Origin: Diacronema lutheri
Lineage: Eukaryota; Haptophyta; Pavlovophyceae; Pavlovales; Pavlovaceae
Length of the DNA stretch: 64,000 nt
Direction of reading: 5' to 3'
Assembly: GCA_019448385.1 (NCBI GenBank)
Contig: JAGTXO010000007.1
Coordinates: 62,001 to 126,000, forward strand
The translations under genes and the position numbers were made by a program. This document shows, piece after piece, positions 1 through 11,337 of the stretch (the stretch's first letter is position 1; each line of letters starts with the position of its first letter). The notes under the pieces were generated by a model. That model did not search any database. It saw only the letters and a program-made list of their open reading frames with translations, and was not told the DNA's origin.

Positions 1-2
1 CG

Positions 3-407
<405 letters not shown>

Positions 408-852
408 CGCGGCCGGCCCAGTGAGCGCGGCTGCTGACGCGACGGCCGCGTGCCGCAGCCCGTGCTGCGCTGCATGCAAGCTTGACTACAGCTCGACGCC
501 AAAGCTGAAGGCACCGGCGCGAGCCGGCCGCGCTTGTAACATGGAACCTAATCATTTGTCATGCGCTTCCCATCATCTCTGATCTGCCGTCCCCAACGGC
601 CCCACGAGAAAGCACCGCTCTGAACGGCGGGCAGCACTGCCGCACCTGCCGCTCTCCTGCCTCCCCGCCTCCGGCCACCGGTGTCGGCGCGCGGGCGCGA
701 AGCGGGCAGCAGCCGAATCCCCTTCCACTGGAGCAGCTGTTCCAGCGTCGGTTCGCCTTGCGAGTGCCCCCGCTCGCGCCCGCGCGCGGCGCCTCTGTGC
801 GCCCTCCACCGCTCTGCCAGTGCTCTGCGGCCAGCTCGTGTTCAGCACACGA
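408..852. other. Gene-free stretch between SMC5 and RPL30
   Basis: The 3' flanks of two convergent genes. I see no RNA gene, repeat array or supported coding exon here; open frames in it are compositional. Confidence 0.5.
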
Positions 853-1466
853 CTACTCAACGACCGAGAGGATGTCCGAGTCGCCCTGGTCGGTGACCGA
901 GAGCGCCGAGCAGCGGTACATCTTGCCGCACGCCGTGCCGAGGCCGACGTTGTTTCCCGAGTAGTGGTGCACCGCGCACTTTGCGAGCATCGCGTAGTAC
1001 TCGATCTCCGACTTGCGGATCGCGGGGCAGTTGTTTGAGACGAGCACGAGCTTGGCTGCGCGCACGCAGCCGCGCGAGAGCACGCGCGCGCGCGCACGCT
1101 GGTCGGCAACGGGTCGCAGTTCGCCCACGTAGGCTCGTCGAGCAGCGCTCGGCGTTGCGCTCGCGCATGCAAAGATCGCTGGCGTCCAAGCGGCAGCGGC
1201 GTGTGCCCGATGGCGCGCAGGCAACGCCTGCCAGACCTCGACCTCACGCGCGAGCGTGCCGCGCGTGCGGCGCGCGCGCTCGCGCCCGTGCCCGCGCTCG
1301 CGCCCGTGCCCGCGCTCGCGCTCGCGGCGCACTCACACTTGCCCTGTCGCAAGCTCTTGAGTACGCTCTTGTAGCCCATGTTGACCTTGCCGCTCTTCAT
1401 CACGAGCTGCAGCTTGCTGTTCACGCTCTCCACCGAGCCCTTCTTCGCCTTGGTCGCCTTCACCAT
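853..1466 (-). CDS. RPL30: 60S ribosomal protein L30 (eL30)
   Basis: A 110-residue eL30, a small protein of the large ribosomal subunit. Exon 1 (1466-1337) encodes the N-terminus with [15 protein letters not shown] and [13 protein letters not shown]. The intron spans 1336-1056 with a canonical GTGAGT donor and GCGCAG acceptor. Exon 2 (1055-853) carries [20 protein letters not shown], then HHYSGNN, GTACGK and GDSDIL, the RNA-binding and core signatures of the family. Exon phases join exactly (130 + 203 nt = 111 codons with stop). Length is close to the human protein (115). The reading frame is open far upstream of the ATG, but that extension is not conserved, so the start at 1466 is preferred. 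Confidence 0.96.
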
Positions 1467-1732
1467 CCTGACAGGCTGCGCGCGCGGCGGGCGAAGAGGC
1501 GAGCGACGGTCAGTCGCGTCGTCGGCCCACGGCCGCACGCAGAGGGAGTGCAGGCCGCGCCCGCTCGCGCGCGCCCTTCCGCCGGCAGTGCACGCGGCGC
1601 TGCCCGCGTCCGGCAGCCGCACACGCCGCTCGCTCACCTCGCTGGTGAAGCAGCCACCACAGGAGCGCGTGGCCTCGCCTAGCACACTTTCAACTTGAGC
1701 GCGCGGAAAGTCCGGAGCGATCACGCGACACG
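1467..1732. promoter_or_regulatory. Divergent spacer, RPL30 / SOUL gene
   Basis: 266 bp separate two outward-facing start codons, so both promoters must lie here or overlap the 5' ends. No recognised core-promoter motif stands out. Confidence 0.4.
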
Positions 1733-2548
1733 ATGGCGGCGGGGGGAGTGTTTTGGTGGTGCGCGCTCGGCCTCGTGGCGAGCTCGGCGAGGGTGCGCGG
1801 CTGGGGCGTCGGGGCGGGCGCGCGGCGCGCACCGTTGAGCAGCGATGCACGCGCCGCTACCTTTGGCCGGCCGCGCGCGCCGCGCTCCGCCTCGCCTGTT
1901 GCGCTCTTCGGGCTCTTTGGCGGCAAGGGGAAGGAGGCGGAGCTGACCGACGAGCAGATCGCGGAGAAGTACGGGCTGCAGATCGCGCGCTTCGACGTGC
2001 TCCCATACCCGGCCGGATCGCCCGCCGCCGCCGGCCTGCCCGATTCGTCGCCCGGCGCGTACCAGCTCCGCCGCTACCAACCAATGGCCGTGGTCGAATG
2101 CGCGTACGAGAAGCGCCCGGAGGGCTACACGCTCCTCGACGGGTACACGCAGGGTGGCGAGAACGAGCTCGGGCTGCCGATGCCGCGCACAGCACCTTGC
2201 ATGATGCTGCCGTGCGCATCGCCTGCCAAGCTCATGCGCTACGTCCTCCCGTCACCGCACACGCCGCGCGACGCCACGACGGCCGCCGTCCCGCCGCCCG
2301 CGCCGACGTGCGACCTGCTGCGCACGCGGCAGCTGCCCGCGACGGCGTACGCGGTCAAGCGCTTCTCGGGGTACGGCACACCCGACATCGTCTTTGGCCT
2401 GCGCGACGCGCTGAAGGCCGCGCTCGCGCGCGACGGGATCGCGCTTGTGGCCGGATGTGACGAGGGCCTCGTGCTCGCGCAGTACAACGAGCTCTTTTCG
2501 CTGCCCTGGCGTAGGGACAATGAGGTGTGGCTGCCCGTCGAGCTGTAA
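1733..2548 (+). CDS. SOUL-family haem-binding protein, probably plastid-targeted
   Basis: A 271-residue intronless protein. Residues from about 105 to the end follow the SOUL/HBP fold: [13 protein letters not shown], then a Gly-rich turn (TQGGEN), MRYVLPS, a Pro-rich loop, AVKRFSGYG and the C-terminal [15 protein letters not shown], close to the family's usual ending. SOUL proteins bind haem or tetrapyrroles, and algal members are often in plastids or eyespots. The first ~25 residues are hydrophobic like a signal peptide and are followed by an Arg/Ala-rich segment, which would suit import into a secondary plastid; that is inference. The usual MTAPV-type segment reads [10 protein letters not shown], so it is partly diverged. 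Confidence 0.85.
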   Translation: MAAGGVFWWCALGLVASSARVRGWGVGAGARRAPLSSDARAATFGRPRAPRSASPVALFGLFGGKGKEAELTDEQIAEKYGLQIARFDVLPYPAGSPAAAGLPDSSPGAYQLRRYQPMAVVECAYEKRPEGYTLLDGYTQGGENELGLPMPRTAPCMMLPCASPAKLMRYVLPSPHTPRDATTAAVPPPAPTCDLLRTRQLPATAYAVKRFSGYGTPDIVFGLRDALKAALARDGIALVAGCDEGLVLAQYNELFSLPWRRDNEVWLPVEL

Positions 2549-2695
2549 GCCGCAGCCGCCAATGAGCTCGCCAACATTCGCCGCAAAATAGCAGACTGGC
2601 TGACTGGCTCGCGGTCGGGTGTCCTTCGCTCACTTGCCGAGCAGGCGCGCCCGGGCGCTCACGGCCTGCGCGTCGAGAGGCACGGGCAGCTCGTG

Positions 2696-5600
2696 ATGAA
2701 CACGCGAGGCAAGAGGGCGGAGCCGCCGCCCGCCGCGCAGCCGCCGGCGAGCGCGCAGCCGGCGGGCGGCGGCGGCGCCTCGCGAAAAAGGCCCGACCGC
2801 TCCGCCGGCCTCGCCGCCGCCGCCGCGGGCGCGCGCCTGGTTGGCGGCTCGAGCGCGACGGTCGCCGCGACGCGCAAGGCGCTGAAGCGGACCGAGGGCG
2901 CGCCGGCTGTGACGATCGACTTCACGGCCGACTCGGATGACGACGCCGCCGCGCCCTTCCCCGGCGCCGCAGCCGCGCAGCGCGCCGCACCCGGCGGCGG
3001 CGCGGGCGCCGGCGCGGCTGACGGCGGCGAGGCGTCGCGCGCCGTCTCGGCGGTCGGCGTCGGCGGCGGGGTGGGCGGCGGCGGCGGTCGCGGCGGTGGT
3101 GGCGGTGGTGGGCGCAAGTCGAGCCGGCTCGCGTTCAACGCGTCGGTCGACCCGCACGAGGTGATCCTCTGCTTCCCGCCCGGCGGCGGGCGTGGCGTCG
3201 TCGCGCTCACGCGCGGCGACGTCGCGCGGCTGAGCGCGCCGTCGCCTTCCGACGGCGAGTCATCGCGCTTCAACGACAACCTGATCGATTTTTGGCTCAA
3301 GTACATCGAGCTCGAGACGCTCGGCCCGTCGGCGGGCGCCGCGGCGCGCGCGGCTGCAGGCCGATGTCTTTTCCTCAACTCCTTCTTCTCGAGGCGACTG
3401 CGCACGGCGCACGCGCACAACATGCGCAGCGCGAGCGACGCGCGCCGCCCCGTCGGCGCGCGCGCGTCGCTCGCGCCCGCGCTCGCGACCAAACAGCTCG
3501 GCGCGCGCGTGCGCCGCCTTTTCGCCTCCGACTTCATTTTCGTGCCCGTGCACGAGGATCGGCTGGGCGGCCATTGGACCCTCGCCATCGTGTGTCTACC
3601 AGCACTCGCCATCGCACGCGCGGCGGAGGGGGGCGCGCTGCCGCACGCGCTCGCGGCGGCCGAGCGCGCCGCGCTGAGCGCGCCCGGCCTCGCGCAGCCG
3701 CGCGCCGCCGCCGCGCGCGCGCCGAGCCGCGTCCCGGCGGGCGGCCCGGCGGGCGGCCCGGCGGGCGGGAGCGGTGGTTCTGAGCGCGGCGCGACGACAT
3801 GCTTGGCGGCCCCCGCCATCGACCCGCACGTGGCGGAGACGGCGGCGCGACAGGCCGCGCAGTGCGCGCCGCCCGCCGCGCCACGCGACATCGCGTGCGG
3901 GGGCACCGCCTCTCCCGCCCGCCATCCCACCCATCCCCGCCCGCCATCCCACCCCATCCCACCCCATACCACCCATACCACCCATACCACCCATACCACC
4001 CATACCACCCATCCCCCTATCCCACCCATCCCACTCATCCGCGCCCGCCTCGCCCGCCTCGCCCGCCTCGCCCGCCTCGCCCGCCTCGCCCGCCTCGCCC
4101 GCCCGCCCGCCCGCCCACGCGGCGGCCGCCGCCGCCCTGTGCCGACCCCCTCCTTCCTTTCCGCATTCCCCTCTTCTCTTTCCCCCCGTGTTTGCAAGGT
4201 ACGCGTCGCCTTCGGGCAGCCCAGCGGAGCCATGGATTCTCTTTCTCGACTCAGCCGTTGCCCACTCACGCAAGGCCATTTTCCCAACGCTCCGCCTCTG
4301 GCTCGCCGACTGTTACGTCGCGCTCGTCGCTGCCGGCGCGCCGCCGGCCGCGGCCGACGAGGGCATGCTCGGCGCGCCGCCGGCATCCGAGCGCGGCGCG
4401 GCCGGCGCGGACGGCGGCGCGCGCGCAGGCGCGCGCGCGGACCGTTGCGCGCCGCCGCCGGCCAAAAGGTCGCGCGCCGCCGGCGCGACCGGCGTGGCCG
4501 AGTCGGCGGCGGACGCGGACGGTGGCGCGTCCGTCGACGGCGACGCGCGCGTGCGCGCCATCGTGACGGGCCGGGCGGAAAGCGGCGGGCTCGTCGCGGA
4601 GACCGCCGAGGCTCCCGAGCCGGGCGTGGACGCGCTGACCGACGCGGTTGAAGTGCAGCCCGCGCACGCAGGGCAGGTGGACGACGGGCGCAGCGGCACG
4701 GCCGCGGGCTGGGCGCCGTCGCGCGCCGCCGTCGCCCCCACCGCGTCGCACGTTGCGCGCGCGGCGCCGACGCCTGCGCGCGCGGCGGCCGCGCCCGTTG
4801 CGCCGGCCGCTCCGGCATCATGCGACGGGGGGTGCACGATGCGCGCGTGCGCGGCATCGGCTCCGAGCCCAGGCGTGCCGCACGCCGCACCGCTGCCGAC
4901 GGGCATGGCCGCTTCGCCCGTGCCGCCGATCCTCATCCCGCCGCCCATCCCCGTCTTCGGCGCGCCAGCACGCTCGTGCGCGGCAGCCGTTGGGCTGGGT
5001 GGCTCAGCGATGGCGGGCATGTTCGCCGCCGCATCCCACCCACCGACGCCTGGCGCCGCGCCGCACGCCGCTGGCGCGCCAGCGGTCGTCGCGCTCGCCG
5101 CCGCCGCCGCCGCCACGAACCTTGCGGCAGTTGGCTCGCAGCTCGCCGTTGGCTTTGGCGCGCCGGCGTGTCGAAGAGTCGCGTCGCACGCGTCGGCGCC
5201 GGCGTTCGTCGACCGCGGCGCCGCACAGCCCGCGCAGCCGCGGCTGGCGGCGCAGCCGCAGCCGTGGCCGCAACCGCCCGCGCACGGCGGCGGCGCGGCG
5301 GGCAGCGGCCTGCCCGCGCACGCGGCCGGCGGGGCCGCCGCCGCCGCCGCCGCCGCCGCGCCGCCGCCGCCGCCGCCGCCGCGCTCGGCGGCGGCCGCGT
5401 GGCAGCCGCCGCATCCGCCCGCCGGCGTGGGCGGCTGCACTGCCGGCTGCGCGGCGGCGTGCGCGTGCGCGGGCGACGGCCACGGCTGGCAGGGCGCGAC
5501 GACGGCCGTGTGGGTGGGCGAGGCGCGTTCGACGGTCGGCGCGGGCGGCGGTGGCGAAGCGCTGCTCGCAACGGCCGATGCGCCCTCCTTCCGGCGCGGC

Positions 5601-6053
5601 GCGCATTCGCACGTCGACGCTGACGGCGAGGGCGAGGGCGAGGGTTGCGCGGCGGCCGTCGATGAGGGCGAGCAGGACGAAGCAGACGACGCGCAGCCGC
5701 CCGCCCTGCTCGCCGGCGCGCTCGCGGCCGTCGGCGCGAGCGAAGGCGGCGGCGTGGCGTGTGCCGCCGCGGCGTGCGCGCCGCGATTGCCAACGCCGCC
5801 GCCGCCCTTCGGCGCGCCCGCGCCGCCGCTGCGCGTGGGCGGCTTCGCCGCGCCCGCCGCGCAGCGTGACGACTCGACGTCCGTCGCCGCGCCGCGCTAC
5901 ACCCTCGGCGTCTGCCCGCTCGACGACGCGCGCGCGCCGTACGAGGGTGAGGCGACGCAGGGCGAGGCGGACGTTGCCGACGCGGACTCGCGCGGGCCGC
6001 ACGCCTACGACGACGACTCGGCCGAGCAGCTCGGCCTGCTGCTGCCCGGCGCG

Positions 6054-6090
<37 letters not shown>

Positions 6091-7605
6091 TCGGCACGGC
6101 GCAGGCCGGCGCGCGCGCGCGCGCGCGCGGCGCGCCGGCGCGCGGCACAGCCGGCGCAGAGCGCGACACGGCGAGCGCGCGCGGCGACGACGGCCGAACG
6201 CGGCATGGCGCGCCCGCCGTGCGCCCCGCCGCCGCCGCCGCCGCCGCCGCCGCGCGCGCCGCCGCCGCCCGTGGCGCCGCTCGGGGCGGCGGCGGCGGCC
6301 AACACTCGCACCGAGCGGCCTGGCGCGGCGACGCAGTTGGCAGCGGCGTTGACGACGCCGACGCCGACGCGAGCGCGGGCGCGGCGGAGGCGGACGGCGG
6401 GCTGCGCGCCGTGGACGGCGGCGCAGCCGCGCGACGCGATCGCGCCGGCTCGGACGACGAGGGCAAAAGCGGCCAAGGCGCCGACGCCGGCGCCGCGAAC
6501 GATGGTGACGAGCGTGCCGTCGACAATGACAACGAGGATGCGTGCTCGGCTGTAGCGGCCGCGCGCGAGAGCGGGGGCGACGGAGGCGCGCGGGGCGGAC
6601 GCGGCGTGGGCGGCGAATACGCCAAGACGCGCTCGTCGCCCGCAAGGCGCGGCGCCAGGCCGACCGCCAACTCACCGCGCGCGCTGCCCGAGTCGCGTGT
6701 GGCCGTTGGCGAGGCGGCGGCGCACGCGGCAGACAGCGCGGACGCGGATGCGGACGAGGCTGCGGCCGAGGCGGCGTTGGACAAGGCGCCGGCGGACGAG
6801 AAGGCGGGCAGCGCCGGCGTCACGGCCGCGCCCGCCGAGGCGCCGCGCGCGCGTGGCGTCGACGCGCACAATGGCGGCGGCCGGGCAGCGGGTGTGAAGA
6901 AAGGGGCGGCTCCATCCGCGAGCGCAGACGAGAGCGCGTGCTGGCTCGGCGCAAAGGCGATGGGTGCGCTCGTTCTCAAGCACGCGCCGCAGCAGACCAA
7001 CGACTACGACTGCGGTGCGCCCCTTGCGCTCTCCGCGCAGCCGGCGCGCGAGGGATCGGCGGGCGTGCGCGGCGCGTGCAGCGGCCCGCCCGCCCCGGCC
7101 GCGGCTCTGCGCTGCGCACTCTGCGCCGCGCAGTTGGCTCGGCACGCCGCCTGCGCTCACGCCGCACACCGCGCCCACACCGCGCCTCGTCTGCGCCTTG
7201 CAGGCTGTTACGTTGTCCATTTTATCGAGCTCTTTGCCACGGACGCGCCCACGGACCTCTCGTGCAAGGCGCGGCGCGCACCGCACGAGCCCAACCGCCG
7301 CGCGCACCTTCCCCCGCGCCTCGTGCGCCGTGCCACGCGCCTCCCCCGCCCACGCGCGCGATCGGCCGCCGCCGCGCGCGCAGGCGGCGCTTGAGGCCAA
7401 GTTGAGCCGCACGTGGTTCCAGGAAGCCGAGATCAGCCGGAAGCGCGAGGTGATGCGCGAGAAGATCCTTCGGCTGCGCGACCGCGAGGCCGCGCGCCAG
7501 GCGGAGGGCGCGGCGCGCGCCGGCAAGGCGGCTGAGGCGGTGCAGGGCGCGGGCGCGCGTGCAAGGCGACCGCGCTCGTCGCTCGGGCACGACAGCGTGG
7601 TGTGA
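2696..7605 (+). CDS. SENP6/7-ULP2-like SUMO protease with very large catalytic-domain insert
   Basis: A C48 cysteine protease that removes or processes SUMO. The N-terminal exon has a basic, Gly-rich leader, then ALTRGDVARL, FNDNLIDFWLKY, FLNSFFSRRL, ASDFIFVPV and GGHWTLAIVC, which contains the catalytic His. An intron with minisatellites lies somewhere in about 3594-4224; its exact ends are unclear. The next exon supplies EPWILFLDSA with the catalytic Asp (~4241). An open Ala/Asp/Gly-rich insert of about 900 residues follows, then QQTNDYDCG with the oxyanion Gln and catalytic Cys (~7011). An intron at 7015-7203 leads to CYVVHFIELF, and a probable GC-AG intron at 7269-7383 leads to the last exon (7384-7605), a basic coiled tail. 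Family members have inserts here, but this one is unusually long, and part of it could be unrecognised intron. Confidence 0.82.
3905..4110 (+). repeat. Minisatellites inside SENP-like gene intron
   Basis: Tandem copies of a ~10-bp unit (CCATACCACC type, about 3960-4010), flanked by CCATCCC variants, followed by a ~9-bp CGCCTCGCC array (about 4045-4110). They lie between the exons carrying the catalytic His and Asp. Confidence 0.75.
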
Positions 7606-7680
7606 AGCCCGGAACTGTTGGTTGGTTTTAGCGATTCTAATTGGTGGCGCAACTCGAGGGCCGACTCGAGGCACGTCCCC

Positions 7681-10388
7681 TCACAGCTTTTCAAGGAAGG
7701 AGAGGTGGTTGTCAAAACGCGTCTCAAGCGCGTCGAGCCGGCGCATGATCTGCGCGCAGGCCGCCGCCGTGGCGCCCGCACGGCGGGCAGGCGCGCCGTG
7801 TCAGCCAGGCGCGCGCGGAGCGCCGGCGCCGGCGATGGCGGCGCGCGCGGCGCGACATCGCACCTGCACCATCGGGCAGCTCTTGCACTCGCCCGGGCAC
7901 AGGTCGCACGGCTCGGGATTTGCCTTGTAAAAGTCGACATCCTTGTTGGCGTAGCACGAGACCGCGAACTTGTGCAGGACGCCTCGCTCCGCCGTGTAGG
8001 GCAGCACGACGTACGGCGTGTCCGAGCGCGGCAGCCTGCGCGCAGCGGGGCGCGCAGCGGGGCGCGCGATGCGGGGGGCGTCAGCGCCACCGGGGTGCGC
8101 GCCCCTCGCGCCCGGCCGCGACTCGCTCTGGCGGTAGCGCGCGGCTTTTCGGCCTCGGCGCGTACGCATGCGCGGGCAGCTCGAGCACGCAGCCGTCCGG
8201 GTAGGGCTCGCGCGAGCGGCAGCCGAAGAGGACCTTGACGCCGTCGGCGGCGGTGAGCAGCACGTTCTTCCCCTTGCCCTCGCACACGGCGATCTGCACG
8301 AGCGGGTACGCGTCGAAGACGCTTTGGATGCCGGCCGTGTCGCGCCCGTCGCGGTCCGCGTCGATCAGCTCGAGCGCGAGGAAGACGCGCGTGTTGCTCT
8401 CCTTGATGAGCAGCTGATACTGCGGGCCTATGTCCCAGCCCGCGGCCGAGAGCGGCCCGCCCGCCGTCGCCGCCTCCCACGCATCGACGAGCCAGCTCTT
8501 CTTCCAGTTGTCCGCATCGTCCACAAAGGCGAATTCAAAGTCGGGCACGCCATCGTCATCCTTGTCGTCCGAGAGCACGATGAGCGAGAATTCGGACTCG
8601 CGGCCGGGCGTCGCGAGGAAGGGCCTGAGCAGATAGGGCTCGTCCGCCGGCTGCGCGCGCGAAGCGCGCGTGCGCGCACGCGTCGGCGCGGCGCGCGCGC
8701 CGCGCGCGCCATGGCGCGCCGCGCGGCTCGGCGTGCGCCAACGCGCTGACCTGCAGGAGCACCTCCGTGACGATCTTGCGGCGGAACTGCGGCTCAGTGC
8801 GGTGCACGAGGTCTGCGCGGCTGCCCAGGTCGAGCCTCTGCCGCTTCTTGTCCTCCGCGCTGTACCCTCGGAAAATGTCCAACCCGATCGCGTTGGTGTA
8901 GGCAAGCGTCGCCGCGCCGCCGCCGCCGCCAGCGCCGCGCTCGGCGTCGGCGTCGGTGTCGGCGCCGAGGCGGACGACAGTGGGTGTCTCGGGCACCGAG
9001 ACGGTGATGAAAACGCGCGCCGGCTTGCTGCGCGGGGGCACGCGTAGCCGCCATTGGTAGTTATGAAGCCACGAGACATAGGCAGTCGAGCCGCCCGCGG
9101 TCGCGTCACGCCACTCGGAGCGGACAGTGTATCGAGTCCACCTGCGACCAGGCGGCGCGGCGGAGGCGGTGGCAGCGGCGGCGGCGCGCGCGCGCTCAGC
9201 CGCCGCGCTCCGGCACACGCCCTCCCCCCCCCCCCCCTTCCCCCCCCCGCTCTCTTTCTCTCTCTCTCTCGCGCGCGCGCACCTGTCGTCTGCCATCCGC
9301 ACCATCCACACGCGGTTGAAATATCTGCAAAAGTCGTCGTAGTCCATCCAGAAGGAGCCGTCGTCCGCATCGGCGGAGTAGGAGAGGAGCTTGCGCAAGT
9401 TGTTCGTCCAATGCTCCGACTCATCCGACCACTTGCCACTCCACTCCGCATCCCCGCGGAAGGTGCGCATTCGAATCATCCGACCTGCCTGCCGCACCTC
9501 GTCTGCGATGAGCATGCAGTAGGGCTGGTCGAGGGAGATGCCGAGCATCTCCATGCGCGGCAGCGCGGGCTTGGCCGGGTCTGGCCTGCTCACGTACTCC
9601 GCGCCGATCGCGTGGTTGGAGCTCACCTTGTCGAGCAGCAGCGACCAGAGACCGTCCGGACGCGAGCCGTTCGGTGGCACCAACTCCGCGCAGCCGGCCG
9701 TCCACGTCTCGAAGGGCTCGTCGGCAACGCCGCCACAGAGGAGCTCGAGGCCAAACTCGACCTCGCGCACGCCAATCTTGTGGTACCCGCCGCACCGCTT
9801 CGCGTACGCCTTCTCGACGAGCATCACCCAGAAGACATTGTCGTCAGGGCAGCGCGCAAAGCACGGCAGGCCGTCCGCGCCGCACGGGATGCGGTCATCA
9901 ACGAGGACGCAGACCCAATCGTCGTCCGAATGCGGATCGTCGTGGTAGAAGCGCACGATGTAGAAGCCCTCGCGCGCGCCCTGCTCCGCGAGCGCGCGCA
10001 TCGGCTCGCGCGCGCCCTCCTCCTTGAGCGCCGAGAGGAACATTCGGTCGATGTTGTCCTTGTTGCCCGCGACGATGTTGACGGCACCGAGGAACCAGCG
10101 GTCGTCGAGCAGCTTGGACGGCTGTACGCCCTCGATCTCCCAAAAGTTTTTGAAGAGCTCCGGCTTGGCCGCAAACTCGGACGGCCGCCGCCACGACGTG
10201 ACGTGCTTCGCGAGCTCGGGCCCGAGCGCCGCGGCGTTCGCAGGGAAGTCGTTGTCCTCGTACTTGCGCCCGTTCGCGCTGGTCCACGCGAGCGCGTGCT
10301 TCTCCATTAGCTTGAGGTCCGCCTGCTGCTTCTTCGACAGCCCCTGCCCCTCCACCTTGAGCACCGGGATGTTGAGCGGCGGCGGCAT
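7681..10388 (-). CDS. Calpain-fold protein, catalytically inactive
   Basis: A 740-residue protein in five exons: 10388-9283, 9141-8751, 8650-8166, 8035-7864, 7749-7681. All junctions keep phase and total 741 codons. Residues ~60-370 follow the calpain (C2 peptidase) core: LLDDRWFLGAV at the Cys site, DDWVCVLVDDRIPC, VFWVMLVEKAYAK with the GGYHKI turn, and AEWSGKWSDESEHW. The catalytic Cys is Arg (DDRWFL instead of GDCWFL), the His-site motif reads GISLDQPY, and the Asn-site motif LRNPWG reads MRTFRG, so all three catalytic residues are gone. Two beta-sandwich-like regions follow (RWRLRVPP onward and FSLIVLSDDKDDDG), then a Cys cluster CDLCPGECKSC and a short helical end. It is probably a scaffold or regulator. 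It starts 45 bp from the divergent WD40 gene. Confidence 0.85.
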
Positions 10389-10433
10389 GGCCTAGGCGCT
10401 ACCGGCCCCGCTGGCCGTTAGAACACGCCGTTA
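10389..10433. promoter_or_regulatory. 45-bp divergent spacer, calpain-like / WD40 gene
   Basis: Two start codons face outward with only 45 bp between them, so the transcription control regions must overlap each other or the 5' coding ends. No clear motif is visible. Confidence 0.4.
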
Positions 10434-11304
10434 ATGGGCGACGATGGTCGGCTGTTGCAGGCCGTCCTCGCCCCGGCCGTGGACGCGCTGCCGGCGGCCG
10501 CGTCGGCGCTGCTCGCGGACGGCGCGGGCCCGCTATTGCCGTTGCTCGCCGACGACAGCGAGCGCGTCGGCGAGACCACCGTCCTCGCGCGCGTCGTCAG
10601 CCTGCGCGTCGGCACGGGCGGGCCGTGCGTGTGTCGCGCGCAGAGCACGGGCGAGCTGTGCTACGCGGCGGGGTGCGTGGTCGTGCTGCACGACGTGGCG
10701 CGCGACGTGCAGCGATTCTACGACGGCCACGCACGCGCCGTCGACTGCGTCGCCCTCCGCCTCCTCGCGCCGGCGCGCCGCGCGCGCCGCGAGCTCGGCG
10801 CATCGGCAGAGGGCGGCGCGCTCGGCGGCGCGCGCGTGTGGGATGTGCGCACGCTCGAGACGCTCCACGTGGTACCCGCGCAGGCGCACGGCATCCGCGC
10901 GCTCGCCCTCGCGCCCGACGGCGCGCTCCTCGCCGCGCTCTCCGCGCCGCCCACGCGCGCGCGCGCACCGCGCTCTACCGGCCACGGCCCGTGCGGCGAT
11001 GGCGGCGACGAGGGCGAGTCGCTGCCGATCGTCTCCGTCTGGGCGCTGCCCGAGGTTGCCGACGCGCCTACCGCCGCGCTCGCCGGCGTGACCGCACCGC
11101 GCCGCGCGCGCCTCGTCGCGGCGTCGCGGCACGCGGGCGCGCTGCTCGGCGTCGAGTGGGCACACGTGCGCGCGCTGCCGGCCGGCGCGGAGGGCGAGGC
11201 GGACGGCGGCGCGCCCGTCGACGACGATGGCGCGCTCATCACGTACGGCGAGGAGGGCGTGCAGCTCTGGGCGCCGCCGCCGGACGCGCGCGCCGAGCCG
11301 GCGC

Positions 11305-11337
<33 letters not shown>

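Noticed and set aside
4313-6675. Long minus-strand open frames opposite the SENP-like insert
   Set aside because: Ala/Arg low-complexity with no family motif; expected in such GC-rich DNA. The same caution applies to the insert itself, which is why its coding status is flagged.
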